Shown here in pieces: positions 50,487 through 59,347 of a DNA stretch of 64,000 nucleotides (position 1 is the stretch's first letter; each line of letters starts with the position of its first letter). The notes under the pieces were generated by a model. That model was not told where the DNA came from. It did not search any database and was given only the letters and a program-made list of their open reading frames with translations. The position numbers were made by a program, and so were the translations under genes. This stretch comes from Chryseobacterium vaccae (GTDB lineage: Bacteria; Bacteroidota; Bacteroidia; Flavobacteriales; Weeksellaceae). Location: contig NZ_VSWH01000001.1 of assembly GCF_009602705.1 (NCBI RefSeq), positions 1,178,001-1,242,000 on the forward strand, in the 5' to 3' direction.

Positions 50487-51896
50487 TTAATAAAGTTTGG
50501 CTATATTCAGTTCCTGAGTAGATCTCATCAGTTCAATTCCGGCTCTTCTCTGGTTGAAAACAGCGTTTTGGTATTCCAATTCTGCTGCTTCAAGATCATT
50601 TTCGGCATCAATCAGCTGGGACGATTTGCTCATCCCGTATCTGAATTCTTTTTCTGCCTGCACCAGTGCGTTTTTAGCCAGTTCTTTTTGTTTCGCTTTT
50701 AGCTCGATCTGTGCAGTGGCTATATCATAATTGGTTTGATTGTTAGCCAGATTCAGGGTTAACTTTTTCACGGCATCTTCTTTTTTGTTCTGGAGAATTT
50801 CTTTCCCAATCCGTGCGGTTTCTTCTGCGTGTTTTCCTTCTTTTCCGTCAAAAATTTCCCATTTAAAGCCTACGCCTGCCGTGAGTAACGGAAGAACATT
50901 GACGTTATTGGGTCTCCAGTCCAGTTTTGCTCCGCCATACCCTATTTCCGGAATGGCAGGAATAATATTTTCAGAGGTTTTGATTCTGCTTCCATAAAGC
51001 CCGATATAATAAGCCGAAGCCATCAGCTGTACTTTTGGAATCATCCACGTTCTTTCTGCTTTGATTTTGTAATCTGCCGCGCTAATTCCGTGATCGAGGG
51101 CTCTGATCTCAGCTCTCTGTTCAATTCCTTTTTCAGGAGCTATAAGATCTACCGGAGAAAGTACCGGAACAATCATTCTTAGGCGGTCTCTGTTGATACC
51201 GGTAAGAATATAAAGCTGGGTAAGAAGAAGTTCTTTTTTCCCTTCATATTCTACCATTTTAGCGTTCAGTGTTGCCTGAGCGAGTTCGATTTTCTTGTGA
51301 TCGTACGGGGTAATGAGACCGTACCCTAAAGCTTTATCTGCTGTTTTCCTGTTGATATCCAGCCTTTTTTTGCTTTCATCCAATACTTTTTTAGACTGAT
51401 GAATCAATGCCAGCTGGTCATAGGCTTTGGAAATATTAGCCACCACATCATCCTTCGTCTTTTCCAAAAGAATATCTTCGGATATTTTCTTTTCCTCAAC
51501 CGCTTTTTTCATGTATTTCACCTTACCGCCTGAGTAAAGAAGCATTTTAGCCTCTGCTTTGGCGATTCCGGAGAAACCGGATATGTTGAGATTGTTATTA
51601 AAGCTTCCTTCCGGGATATTGATGAAAGGCGTGAGGTTAATTTCCGGCGATGTAAGTCTTGTGGTTGCATTAAGATATCCGACCTGTCCGCTCACTTCTA
51701 GTGTAGGCAGAAAAATGTCTTTCAGCTTGTGTTCGTCAAGATCGGTGAGTTTATTCTGGGTAATCTGCATTTTGAGATCAGAATCGCGAACCATAGCACT
51801 ATCCAGCAGCTCTTTAAAATCCGGAGCAGACTGTGCCCAGCCAAAAGCAGGGAAAGCCAGAAAACTAAACGTAAAAATCAATAAATTGTTTTTCAT
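50487..51896 (-). CDS. TolC family outer membrane efflux protein
   Basis: The 469-residue protein has a signal peptide (MKNNLLIFTFSFLAFPAFGW). The duplicated helical pattern of TolC proteins follows: LKDIFLPTLEVSGQVGYLN, DDVVANISKAYDQLALIHQS, GLITPYDHKKIELAQATLNA in the first half, then ALVQAEKEFRYGMSKSSQLI and DAENDLEAAELEYQNAVFNQ in the second. It forms the outer-membrane duct of an export pump. It is the first gene of the operon and has a -7 promoter element 15 bases before its ATG. Confidence 0.93.
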   Translation of the reverse strand: MKNNLLIFTFSFLAFPAFGWAQSAPDFKELLDSAMVRDSDLKMQITQNKLTDLDEHKLKDIFLPTLEVSGQVGYLNATTRLTSPEINLTPFINIPEGSFNNNLNISGFSGIAKAEAKMLLYSGGKVKYMKKAVEEKKISEDILLEKTKDDVVANISKAYDQLALIHQSKKVLDESKKRLDINRKTADKALGYGLITPYDHKKIELAQATLNAKMVEYEGKKELLLTQLYILTGINRDRLRMIVPVLSPVDLIAPEKGIEQRAEIRALDHGISAADYKIKAERTWMIPKVQLMASAYYIGLYGSRIKTSENIIPAIPEIGYGGAKLDWRPNNVNVLPLLTAGVGFKWEIFDGKEGKHAEETARIGKEILQNKKEDAVKKLTLNLANNQTNYDIATAQIELKAKQKELAKNALVQAEKEFRYGMSKSSQLIDAENDLEAAELEYQNAVFNQRRAGIELMRSTQELNIAKLY

Positions 51897-51911
51897 GGTT
51901 TATGTTTATAA

Positions 51912-51919
51912 CAAATATA
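51912..51919 (-). promoter_or_regulatory. -7 promoter element for the TolC/HlyD/permease operon
   Basis: The minus strand reads TATATTTG, a full match to TAnnTTTG, 15 bases before the ATG at 51896. The -33 element is not clear. Confidence 0.55.
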
Positions 51920-52878
51920 ATGCAAAAAAATGTTAATTCGTTACCGATATACATCAAAAATAGGTGAATTTAAAACAAGTTTAAAATACGTTTAGTTTTA
52001 ACTCCCTATTTAACATAACTATAGAGTAATCGTTTAATTTCAATTTGAGAGATGTTTTAAATAAAAAAAAATTATTTTCAGTTTTTGGAAACGTAAAGTT
52101 CGATGTATAGGCAATGTTGATTTTTAAGGAAGCTAAGAAGGGAATCAACTTTGTTGATTCGATGAAGCGGACGTTGTAAGTATCCGGTTTAGTAATGATA
52201 AAATCGGCTTGATCTGCTCAATCCTCCAGACTAAAAAATGGTTATCAAATGAATTGAAATCTTTGATTTTCTAGCGCCTTAAATGCAGTATAATGATTCA
52301 AAACCTTGCGCCTGTTGCGTTTTCCAACATAATTAACCTTGGTTCGGGTTAAGAAGTTTAAGTATATAAGGCGAGAAGTTACTTTTAGTTATAAGTATTG
52401 ACAACCATTGTAAAATCAAATTGCCTTAAAAAGATAAAAATACATCAACACTTATTTTTAATGACCTTCATAACTTCCTTCTCCTAGCTTTAAGCCAGTC
52501 TAAATAAGACATTTTATCCCGGACTGAGGGTATAATTGTTTTCAAATTTTGTTCATATTAAAATAACATATTAATCATTATAATTATCAGGTCGCTCCTA
52601 CGGAGCTCACCTTAGATCATGTATTAAATTCTATGAACAGAGTACTCCTGCGGAGCACTTAAAAAAACTCAAATAACATCGTGTTTTTTTTACAAAAATT
52701 TATAAATTGATCATCAATTATAATGCTTAATATAAGTCTAATTTTATTATCCCGAACTCTGAGGTTAATTATTCAGGTTTCCCGCGGATTGCACGGATTT
52801 CAAAGATTTTGGTGAATGTTTTTCTTTCGCAGGTTGCGTAGATAAATACAGGTTTTTCGTTAGTAATGTTTATAAAAA
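51920..52878. repeat. 1-kb gene-free region with four repeat families
   Basis: No coding frame is supported on either strand. At 52084-52172 there is a copy of the element with GAATCAACTTTGTTGATTC also found near 39100. At 52251-52330 there is the right half of the GCGC-bounded element (TTGCGCCTGTTGCGTTTTCC). At 52590-52661 there are two short palindromes, GCTCCTACGGAGC and ACTCCTGCGGAG. At about 52779-52815 there is a CGCGGATTGCACGGATT-type unit. The region separates the efflux operon from the protease-inhibitor operon. Confidence 0.75.
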
Positions 52879-52914
52879 ACAAAACCTCCCCGCATTTCTG
52901 AGGGGAGGTTTTTA
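52879..52914 (-). terminator. hairpin terminator after ecotin
   Basis: AAACCTCCCC and GGGGAGGTTT form a perfect 10-base-pair stem around a 10-base loop, followed on the minus strand by TTGTTTTTTA. It closes the alpha-2-macroglobulin/ecotin operon. Confidence 0.9.
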
Positions 52915-52931
52915 TGTACTGCTGTTTCAGA

Positions 52932-53420
52932 TTATTTCTGAACGGCTGTTTTCATTTTGGCATCAGGGCGTAAAACTCTGTAACGTACTTCTAAATCTTT
53001 TGGTACGTAGAATACTAACGGCAGTTTGCTGTTGTATCTTACAACCTCCGGCTGAAGGGTTACGAATTTTTTCGTCAGCTTCTTATCAGGGCAAGCCATT
53101 AAGGTTCCGCCTGTTTCTCCATTAGATTCTACTTCATAATAGTTGTAGCCCCATCCCTGAAGATCCTGGGTTTTCACATTTCCCATCAGGAAATATTTGT
53201 TACAGTCCAGCATTTTTTCAGCACCTACAAAGAATTCTACTTTTAAATCCGCTTCATTTTTTGCAACAGGCAGCTGAATGTATACCTGCTTGTATCCTTC
53301 TTTAGCTTTTGGGAACATTTGAATTTCCAGCTTCTCAAACTTTTCAGCTTTCTTTTGTGCGAAAGCATTTACACCTGCAAGCATTACCAATCCTGTAATT
53401 AAAGTTTTTGAAAATCTCAT
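52932..53420 (-). CDS. eco: ecotin family serine protease inhibitor
   Basis: The 162-residue protein has a signal peptide (MRFSKTLITGLVMLAGVNAFAQ). The ecotin fold is recognisable along its length: FPKAKEGYKQVYIQLP, AEKMLDCNKYFLMGNVKTQD, LQGWGYNYYEVES, the reactive loop GGTLMACPD, KKFVTLQPEVVRYNSKLPLV and DLEVRYRVLRP. The Cys in MLDCN and the one in MACPD match the conserved disulfide. The P1 position, Met84 in E. coli ecotin, appears to be Leu here (about residue 104). Ecotin dimers block trypsin-like and chymotrypsin-like proteases in the periplasm. The gene is 43 bases after the large alpha-2-macroglobulin gene and ends the operon. Confidence 0.92.
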   Translation of the reverse strand: MRFSKTLITGLVMLAGVNAFAQKKAEKFEKLEIQMFPKAKEGYKQVYIQLPVAKNEADLKVEFFVGAEKMLDCNKYFLMGNVKTQDLQGWGYNYYEVESNGETGGTLMACPDKKLTKKFVTLQPEVVRYNSKLPLVFYVPKDLEVRYRVLRPDAKMKTAVQK

Positions 53421-53463
53421 TTTGTTTTATTTTAAAATTTTACTACTTCCCTATGGCCAAAAA

Positions 53464-56400
53464 TCATTCCAAAATAGAAACGGCTGTTCCTTTTATGTGT
53501 GAATTCATCTGCGGAGCATAGTAATTCTGCATCGTGGTAATCCCGTTGGAGAACTTTCCTGAAGCATTGACAACCACATCATATTCAAATACATACTTCC
53601 CTTTCGGCATGTACTGGATGTAGAAGTTGGTGGAGGCATCTTTGGTGGACTGATAATATCCTAAATTATTTTTCCACTGGTATCCGGACAGCACATCTAA
53701 AGGTTCAAATCCTGCAGCACGCATATCTTTAATATGGATGAATTCCATAGCGCGGTCTGTATTCAGGATCATTCTTACGGTTACTTTGTCTCCTACTTTC
53801 AGCGGGGTTTCAGACGAAATTTTCTGAAGTTCCTCTCCATTCACTGTTTTTATCTTTTTATACAGCTCTTTGGTCACCGAGATATAGTTTTCTGAAGATT
53901 TAATCTTATCCAGATCTTCGTAATACTGCCAGAACAGTCCTCCCTGAACAATTCCAGGTCCGGGTTTTGTAATGGTAACGGTTGCTAAGTTTTTATCTAC
54001 AGCGTCTGTTTTTACGGCAGATTTCACATATCCGGTTGCCTGGGTCTGAGGTGCCAGCTCTTTTCCGCCCCAAATGATTGTAGCTTTATCACTTTCAGCA
54101 CTGGTCCATGACTTTCCTGAGTTCAGGATGGTAAAGATCACTTCTGAGGTTCCTCTTGAGCTGCCCCATGAGTTTACTTCTTTCTGGGTTACCAACCAGA
54201 TTTTCATATCTTCAATGAACTTCTGGTCATTAGCCTTCAGCTTATTGAACGCTTCCAGAGCTCCTGCATGATTCACTACTTTTGATCCGAACCAGCCCCA
54301 GTCATTCAGGTTCTGTTTCCAGTAAACGCCCTGTGTTTTTGTGTCTGTGGAGGTTTCTTTCAGGTAATTCATCAGTTTATCCGAAACGTCTTTCAGGCCA
54401 TAGTCATTCATCAGTAATGCAGCACGGTGAAGTCCGAAGAAAGTGAAATCAGTGATCTTCGCGGTTTTTGCTTTTTGTTTTACCAATGATTTCAATGTAG
54501 CTCCTTTTCCTTTCAAAGGATATTGTTTTTCCCAGTAGTTACGGGTATCAAGGTAATCCATCGTCCAGTTATTCCACACATTTTCTTTTTTCACATCCCA
54601 GTATTTGCTGACCTCACTATCAACATACTGAACCAGTTTTGCAACAAGCTCATTCTGTTCTGTTCCCTGATAATCTTTTACATTATCTTTTAACCATGAA
54701 TTGATCTTTCCTAAGTTTTTAAGAATGTATAAAGAAGTTCCGTACGAGCTTGGATACCCGGAATACCATGAGAATCCGCCGTCAGGGTTCTGTAGTTTTC
54801 TGAAATCGTCCCAGCTTTGGCTGATGGAGTTTCTCATCGTATTAACATCAAATAACAGCGCCAGTTTCTGCATCTGTTCGTTTTCATTTTTACTTTCCAG
54901 TACCCAAGGGGTTTCTTCAAGTAAAAGCTGTTTCAGTTCCTGATTTTTCTCCAGATTTGAATTCAGCAATCCTTTGTTCTGGTATTCTTCAAAAACAGTT
55001 TTCATTTTCGGATTGGCTCTGAAGATCTCAGAGGCTAAAATATCCGCAAACCATTTGTTGAACACGACATCGGCAGAATTATTCTGATCATTTTTCAGGC
55101 TTGGCAATGCAAACATGATCTCCCAGATCGGATTGGTAGTCAGTTCCAGTGTATTGGAAACATTGGAAATTGTTGTTGAGTTTGTATTCTTAAGATTTTC
55201 CAGGACAAATGTTTTGGTTTCTCCTTCTTTTACAAAAACAGGAACAGCATCTGTTACCAGCATTCTGTTAGGAAGTACGGCTACTGCCTGCTGCTCACCA
55301 TCTGAATAAGCTCCTGCTTTGGCTACCACTTTCATGATGATAGACGAAACATTATTCGGAACTTTAAGCTTCCATGTCAGGGCAGAATTTCCGTTTTCAC
55401 TTAAATTAAAGTTCTGAGCTCCTGCATTGATTCCGAATTTTGAAGTAATATTCTCATTGGTGAACGCATCCAGAATCTGTAATTCCGCAGAACCGCTTAA
55501 TTTTTTATCGGTAAGATTCGATAATTTAGACTGAAGATTCAGTTCATCCCCCTCCCTCAGGAATCTTGGATAATTAGGGGTTACAGAGAACTCTTTCTGG
55601 GTCACGACCTGTTTTTCCAATACAGCTGCTCTGGCATCTTTGGTATGGGCCAGGAACATCAGCTTCCATTTTGTAAGGGCTTCCGGAGAAGTAAATTCAA
55701 AGCTTACGTTTCCTTCCGCATCGGTTTTCAGATCGGGATAGAAGAAGGCTGTTTCGTTCAGATTCTGGCGTACAGGAACTTTTTCAAGGTCTTCTGAATT
55801 TACAGCCTGATCGTCAACATCTAATACTCCGTCAGCATCTGCTGCCTGAGCCTCAACTTTCATTGCTTTTTTCTGCCCATATGCCATCATCACAACTTCA
55901 TCAACACTTACTTCTTTTGCAATGGCAGTAGGAGCAGGGGCCATTTTGTTACGGGCTAAACCTCCTATATTTCCAGCTACATAACCATAGATGTCATTAT
56001 CAAACCAGTTGAAGCCAGGAACCTGCACAGATTTACCGTTATAGTATTTCAATCTTTTCTGATAATAAGCCTGCTGCAGATATTCACCGATTTCATATGA
56101 GGTGATCAGAGAATAAGGCATATAAAGCTTCTGCCAGTTGAAACTGTTAGCCGCAAACTGATCCAGTGACATATCATACATATTGGCCAGTACCTCAGCA
56201 TTTATTTTTTCCTTGTCATTTCCTGAAACTTTTACGCTCCATTTTTCTTTTGAACCCGGTTCCATCTTATCTCTGAAGGTTACGGTTTCTATTTTCAGTG
56301 GCTGTTCTGAATCTTTAATTTTCAGGACTACAGATTTTGTCTGCACATCGTTGAATGCTACGACCTGGAACTGAAGATTCAGCGCAGAAATTCCTTTATC

Positions 56401-59337
56401 TTTAGGAATGTCTGTGGTATATTCCAGTACTCCTTTTTTCAGTTTATGGGTTTCTGAAACGGTTTTTCCGGTTCCGTCCTGTACAAAAACATTCACTGTG
56501 GCATCCGGTATTGCAGAATAAACATATATTTTCGCCTTCTCCCCTCTTGAGAATTCATTTTTAGGTTCAATGACTTTCAGGAAGGTTTTCTGTGCCGGTT
56601 TTAAGGCTCCTTTATCCCAGACACTGAAGTTCTGAGAGGATTTAATGGTATCTTTTCCTTCGATATTATAAAGCTCCAACTGATAATCTCCTGCATCCAG
56701 TTTTCCTAAATCCAGTTCTGCTGAAGGCTGCTGCTGTTTTTCCATAAGCACCTTCTCTGTTTTCCAGTTTTTAACCTCATCATTTTTATCGAAAAGATCA
56801 TGAGGAAATCTGTTGATGAATTCTTCTTTTGAAAACTTCGGAAGATCCTGAACCGCCGACTGGAAGTTCTCTCTGAAAATTCTGTCCGGAGCCGCCAGTT
56901 TGGAAAGCTTAACCTGGTAAGATTTTTTCAGATCCTGTTCGTTGTAGTTTCTGGTTTCCACTTTCAGCTTTACATTTTCATCACTGAAGGCATTGTTAAG
57001 CTCATCTGCTTTTATGTAGTGGGAAACTGAAGCTACCTTCAGCTGTGTATCTGCGGATTGGGTTTCTCCATTAATGTCTGTTACGGAAGCATTGATTTCA
57101 TAATTATCGATCTGAATTCCTTCTAAAGTTTCATCTTTTTTAAGGTCCAGACGAATGACAAATTCTCCTTTTTCATTGGTTTTCGCTTCGCCCAGAATAG
57201 AGTTTTCATTATCATTTCCACGCGGGTACCACCAGAAATATCTCCATCGGATATTATGTTTTTTGATCTCATAATTTACCGTGGTATTGCTTAAAGCCAC
57301 TCCGGAAAACATCATTGCTTTTCCTTTCAGCTCTATGGTCTGTCCGTATTTATATTCGTCTTTTACAGGATCAAAGGTTACTTCAAACTTAGGTCTCTTG
57401 TATTCTTCCACCCTGAAATCTTTATAGCCTTGAGAACCTGCATCTGTTCTCAAGTAGAAAACACCGTTCAGCTGGCCTTTTGGAAGGGTAAAACTGCCGT
57501 GATAGGAACCAAATTCGCTGGTGGTAAAATCCTGGGAGGAAACATCCTGACCGTTGGCATCCTGAAGGGTAATTTTCTGCTTCAGACCTGCCGTTACAGA
57601 TTCTATTTCCTTATCAATTTTTGTATTGATCACTTTAAAATAAACGATCTGTCCCGGTCTGTAGATGGCTCTGTCGGTAAAGATCTGAGCCTGGAGACGG
57701 GATTGTTTATTCGGATTATATTCTTCTGCCGTTCCGCTGTTTCCGTAGACCTGCATGATCTGGAAATCGTTGCTTTTCGGCTGGCGGATCAGGAATGTTC
57801 TGTAGTAGGCATTGCTGGCTGTAGACGGAAATTTGAAAATTCCATTTTCATTGGTTTTGCCATCAATTTTATTTAATGTTTTATTGGAAACAAATTCATA
57901 AAAAGTAAGACCTTCATTCGTTATAGGGTTTCCATTCTCACTGCTTACCAGTTTCATTTCATTGGAAAGCTGATTACGGTCCGTTTTGTTCTGATAAATG
58001 ATCCTGTTTCCGGAAACCAGAAAATAGAAATTCTGTCTGGAATCGCTGTTCTTATCATTTGATCCTGCTACTGCATATTCAGCAACATAAGCTCCTGCCG
58101 GAAGAGGTTTAATCTCCAGAGAAGTTTTATGATTCTGATAATCTTTGGCATCGGCAAGCTGGAAAGTTTCTTTTCTTACCAGATTTTTTTTGATGTTTCC
58201 GAATGTATTGTTATAGCTGCCCTGTATGTATTGCATGAATGGAAGAAAGTCTTCTTTTACTTCATAAATGTTCAGGGAGAATTCGGATACATTTTTATGT
58301 TCTGCAACAATATGAACAGGCAGATTACTCTGCGTCTGCTGCTCATATTTAATGGTAAGCAGCGGATTGGTGATCTGGTTTTCCCTGTTTTTAATGTTTT
58401 CAAGGAAGAGCGATTTCGGGTACTGCTTTTTCGCCTGATCTGCAACAGCCAGAGCTTCTTTTATGTTCTTTTTGATGATAAGCTCACTCATGATCTCTTC
58501 CATGATGACTACTTTGTAATCACCTTCTGTTCCGGATTTCAAGAGACTCTGAAGCTGTTCAAGTTTATCTTTACAACGGTTGTAATCACAGTTTTCCGTC
58601 AATTTTTCTTTCATGAAATAGAGCTTTGAATTTCCGCTGTTCTGCGCAATAAGCTCATCGAAAACAGTATTGATTTTTGTTCTGTTTTCTGTAAGTTCAT
58701 TTTTTGTAAAAAATCCGTTGTCAGAAAGGAAAGCTATCTTTTTTAAGGAATACCAGTCAAGAAGCGTTGGAAAATAAGCGATATCCTTTGTTTCTGTCAG
58801 CATATCCTGGTATTTCTGCAGGTCAATCTTTTTCATTTCCGGTTTGCGGCTGTCCAGTTCCTGATAGCTTTTGGAGAGATAGTTTTTAAAATCCAGCTTG
58901 CTCCAGGTTTCTATCTTTGACAGATCCTGAGAGTTGATATTGGTTCTGCTATTTATCTTCCAGGAGTTCTGACTGTAATAATCCTGAAAAAACTCATTCA
59001 TCAGAACCCTGAACACCAGCTGCTCTTCTCCTTTCAGTTTAGCTTCTGTGGTCTGAAGCTTGTTAAAAAACTTGGAGACGGCATCATTCTGATCATCGTC
59101 TACGGTCCGGTTTACGATACTGAATTCCGCTTTCAGGGAACGAATCAGCTGAAGTACATTATTTTCTTTCATGGCCTGGTTTTGTATGTCTAAAATAATG
59201 GGAAGATTGGATTTGTAAGCTCCTCTGGCGCCGTTGTCCGTAATCTTTTTCCATTGTCCGTCGTAATACTGTTGCGCCTGCATTTTAGGGTAAAAGCTAA
59301 AACACAGCAACATCATTAATAGTTTGACATTTCTCAT
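53464..59337 (-). CDS. alpha-2-macroglobulin family protein (copy 1), large secreted
   Basis: The 1957-residue protein starts with a signal peptide (MRNVKLLMMLLCFSFYPKMQAQ). A helical N-terminal region of about 350 residues follows, then macroglobulin domains. MG2 shows FTDRAIYRPGQIVYFKV (about residue 550). The A2M core shows ALTKWKLMFLAHTKDARAAV (about 1215) and NYPRFLREGDELNLQSKLSN. A terpenoid-cyclase-type domain shows GGFSWYSGYPSS (about 1520). The Cys-Gln thioester motif (CxEQ) is absent where expected (about 1405-1430 reads LKNDQNNSADVVFNKW). A linker at about 1141-1175 holds VDEVVMMAYGQKK and DADGVLDVDD. It should trap or block foreign proteases. It is tandem with copy 2, 10 bases apart. 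Confidence 0.9.
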   Translation of the reverse strand: MRNVKLLMMLLCFSFYPKMQAQQYYDGQWKKITDNGARGAYKSNLPIILDIQNQAMKENNVLQLIRSLKAEFSIVNRTVDDDQNDAVSKFFNKLQTTEAKLKGEEQLVFRVLMNEFFQDYYSQNSWKINSRTNINSQDLSKIETWSKLDFKNYLSKSYQELDSRKPEMKKIDLQKYQDMLTETKDIAYFPTLLDWYSLKKIAFLSDNGFFTKNELTENRTKINTVFDELIAQNSGNSKLYFMKEKLTENCDYNRCKDKLEQLQSLLKSGTEGDYKVVIMEEIMSELIIKKNIKEALAVADQAKKQYPKSLFLENIKNRENQITNPLLTIKYEQQTQSNLPVHIVAEHKNVSEFSLNIYEVKEDFLPFMQYIQGSYNNTFGNIKKNLVRKETFQLADAKDYQNHKTSLEIKPLPAGAYVAEYAVAGSNDKNSDSRQNFYFLVSGNRIIYQNKTDRNQLSNEMKLVSSENGNPITNEGLTFYEFVSNKTLNKIDGKTNENGIFKFPSTASNAYYRTFLIRQPKSNDFQIMQVYGNSGTAEEYNPNKQSRLQAQIFTDRAIYRPGQIVYFKVINTKIDKEIESVTAGLKQKITLQDANGQDVSSQDFTTSEFGSYHGSFTLPKGQLNGVFYLRTDAGSQGYKDFRVEEYKRPKFEVTFDPVKDEYKYGQTIELKGKAMMFSGVALSNTTVNYEIKKHNIRWRYFWWYPRGNDNENSILGEAKTNEKGEFVIRLDLKKDETLEGIQIDNYEINASVTDINGETQSADTQLKVASVSHYIKADELNNAFSDENVKLKVETRNYNEQDLKKSYQVKLSKLAAPDRIFRENFQSAVQDLPKFSKEEFINRFPHDLFDKNDEVKNWKTEKVLMEKQQQPSAELDLGKLDAGDYQLELYNIEGKDTIKSSQNFSVWDKGALKPAQKTFLKVIEPKNEFSRGEKAKIYVYSAIPDATVNVFVQDGTGKTVSETHKLKKGVLEYTTDIPKDKGISALNLQFQVVAFNDVQTKSVVLKIKDSEQPLKIETVTFRDKMEPGSKEKWSVKVSGNDKEKINAEVLANMYDMSLDQFAANSFNWQKLYMPYSLITSYEIGEYLQQAYYQKRLKYYNGKSVQVPGFNWFDNDIYGYVAGNIGGLARNKMAPAPTAIAKEVSVDEVVMMAYGQKKAMKVEAQAADADGVLDVDDQAVNSEDLEKVPVRQNLNETAFFYPDLKTDAEGNVSFEFTSPEALTKWKLMFLAHTKDARAAVLEKQVVTQKEFSVTPNYPRFLREGDELNLQSKLSNLTDKKLSGSAELQILDAFTNENITSKFGINAGAQNFNLSENGNSALTWKLKVPNNVSSIIMKVVAKAGAYSDGEQQAVAVLPNRMLVTDAVPVFVKEGETKTFVLENLKNTNSTTISNVSNTLELTTNPIWEIMFALPSLKNDQNNSADVVFNKWFADILASEIFRANPKMKTVFEEYQNKGLLNSNLEKNQELKQLLLEETPWVLESKNENEQMQKLALLFDVNTMRNSISQSWDDFRKLQNPDGGFSWYSGYPSSYGTSLYILKNLGKINSWLKDNVKDYQGTEQNELVAKLVQYVDSEVSKYWDVKKENVWNNWTMDYLDTRNYWEKQYPLKGKGATLKSLVKQKAKTAKITDFTFFGLHRAALLMNDYGLKDVSDKLMNYLKETSTDTKTQGVYWKQNLNDWGWFGSKVVNHAGALEAFNKLKANDQKFIEDMKIWLVTQKEVNSWGSSRGTSEVIFTILNSGKSWTSAESDKATIIWGGKELAPQTQATGYVKSAVKTDAVDKNLATVTITKPGPGIVQGGLFWQYYEDLDKIKSSENYISVTKELYKKIKTVNGEELQKISSETPLKVGDKVTVRMILNTDRAMEFIHIKDMRAAGFEPLDVLSGYQWKNNLGYYQSTKDASTNFYIQYMPKGKYVFEYDVVVNASGKFSNGITTMQNYYAPQMNSHIKGTAVSILE

Positions 59338-59347
59338 CTGTTATATG

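Noticed and set aside
57430..58629. Plus-strand frames of 148 and 166 codons opposite alpha-2-macroglobulin copy 1
   Set aside because: They are shadows of the well-supported minus-strand gene, with no promoter, start context or domain.
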